From: Gracilaria vermiculophylla
Lineage: Eukaryota; Rhodophyta; Florideophyceae; Gracilariales; Gracilariaceae
DNA: 16,500 bases
Assembly (NCBI GenBank): GCA_019155205.2
Contig: JAHNZQ020000092.1
Location: forward strand, 15,349-31,848
Reading direction: 5' to 3'
The translations under genes were made by a program, and so were the position numbers. The notes below the pieces were generated by a model. It was given only the letters and a program-made list of their open reading frames with translations, was not told where the DNA came from and ran no database searches. Positions 15,654 to 16,500 of this stretch are shown here, one piece after another (the stretch's first letter is position 1; each line of letters begins with the position of its first letter).

Positions 15654-16500
15654 ACAGGAAACAACAAAAGCGATATCAACAACAAAAAAGGATTGAATTC
15701 ACTTTTTCGTCAGCTGGCGCACTGAAATGAGCAACTACCTCTGCTACCCTAAGAGTCGGACCCCTGGCCCCCAGAGCTCTTCTGGGTTGAAAGCACTTCC
15801 TTCTATCTACCTCCTTCTACGCTAGAGGAGAAGGCGTGTTGCTCTTTACAAGACTTACAGAGAATGGTTAATGACCGAAGATATGCCTTCACCAATTTAG
15901 ACCTCTCTGGTCTTTTGCAATAACTGGCACAACCTCCAACTTAAGTTACTTTGATCCTATGGTACGCTGCAGATGAGCACCAGTAAAGGTAACTCGCGGC
16001 TTGATCGGAGGTAAGCCTGCGCCACGTCGCCTCCCCAGAAGATCTGGGTCTCCGTATCAAGAGCCCGTTATTGGTATCGCTCGCCACAGTCCAAACAACC
16101 GACCCAAAGTCAGATTCACACACAGATCAACACCAACCAAGGGCAGCACCCCACGACACCCTGTCCACAGGTGATCTTGTGGTACTCGCCAGTTCTTTCG
16201 ACCAACACCGTTATCCGCCCTGCAAAAGTAGAACCGGTGGGGAGCCCTCTTGACAAAAACACCTACTTTTAATTATAGTGCAACGGCCCGCCGAGGGTAT
16301 GCCGCAACAGCGGTCTTCATAAGGATTTGATCCGCTCCCGGCTGCCACAACCGTGGTTATGAATAGTATTAGGTTCACTAGCCCCATTTGGGGGTGCCCC
16401 TAGGAAGGGTAGTAATTGTGGCCTCGTGTGCCGATATTGGCCCGATGACGGGTGCGCCGTGACAAGCCTGCCACGGTTGCACACCTGTACTACAGTAGCC
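15654..16500. other. Unassigned right flank of the copia fragment
   Basis: No gene can be supported. This is where the 5' LTR and leader of the minus-strand copia element would be expected, but no TG...CA boundary or repeat partner was found. The first part is A-rich, then mixed, and the last 250 bases are GC-richer with a small CCCC-ATTT-GGGG hairpin near 16383-16394. The second copy of the 17-base word lies at 16102-16118. The overlapping 60-codon frames at 15941-16123 and 16071-16253 show no recognisable domain. Confidence 0.4.

Noticed and set aside
1..16500. CRISPR array, prophage, integron or bacterial operon
   Set aside because: No regularly spaced repeats, no bacterial gene families, and clear eukaryotic retrotransposons throughout.

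Overview
The window looks like nuclear DNA of an intron-poor eukaryote. It carries recognisable but decayed LTR retrotransposon coding regions of both the Ty3/gypsy and Ty1/copia types, a chromodomain-like integrase tail, a TATA-like box, a Kozak-like start and an AATAAA signal. There is no sign of bacterial operons, Shine-Dalgarno sites or phage modules. The host lineage cannot be fixed from this sequence. The single-exon secreted genes and heavy LTR load suggest an alga or protist, perhaps a red alga, but that is a guess. A nematode is suggested only by one domain (transthyretin-like), and uninterrupted genes argue against it.

Layout from left to right. Positions 390-1904 (minus) hold a degraded gypsy gag and protease. 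Positions 1905-3270 are AT-rich with no gene I can support. Positions 3276-4220 (minus) hold an intact single-exon gene for a secreted protein joining a nematode-type transthyretin-like domain to an HExxH metallopeptidase-like domain. It has a good Kozak start, a TATA-like box upstream and a poly(A) signal touching its stop codon. Positions about 4560-4850 are a GC-richer island with a very strong 18-bp hairpin. Positions 5796-6980 (minus) hold a second intact single-exon gene for a secreted, cysteine-rich von Willebrand factor A protein with an intact MIDAS motif. Positions about 7100-10250 are gene-poor and contain a possible hAT transposase remnant, a telomere-like patch flanked by a 9-bp duplication, and a perfect 14-bp CRE-type palindrome.

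From 10250 to 15653 the window is a transposon graveyard. The integrase tail and chromodomain-like end of a gypsy element lie on the minus strand (10255-10876). A gypsy gag, protease and reverse transcriptase lie on the plus strand (11200-13947). A copia gag, zinc knuckle, protease and integrase lie on the minus strand (15653 down to about 13948). All are broken by stops and frameshifts, and the last two are joined head-on inside their coding regions. The right end (15654-16500) has no assignable gene.

The two intact genes share strand, export signal and single-exon structure, and may both act outside the cell; nothing in the sequence shows that they act together. No complete, functional novel multi-gene system was found. 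The transthyretin-like/metallopeptidase fusion is the most interesting single object.
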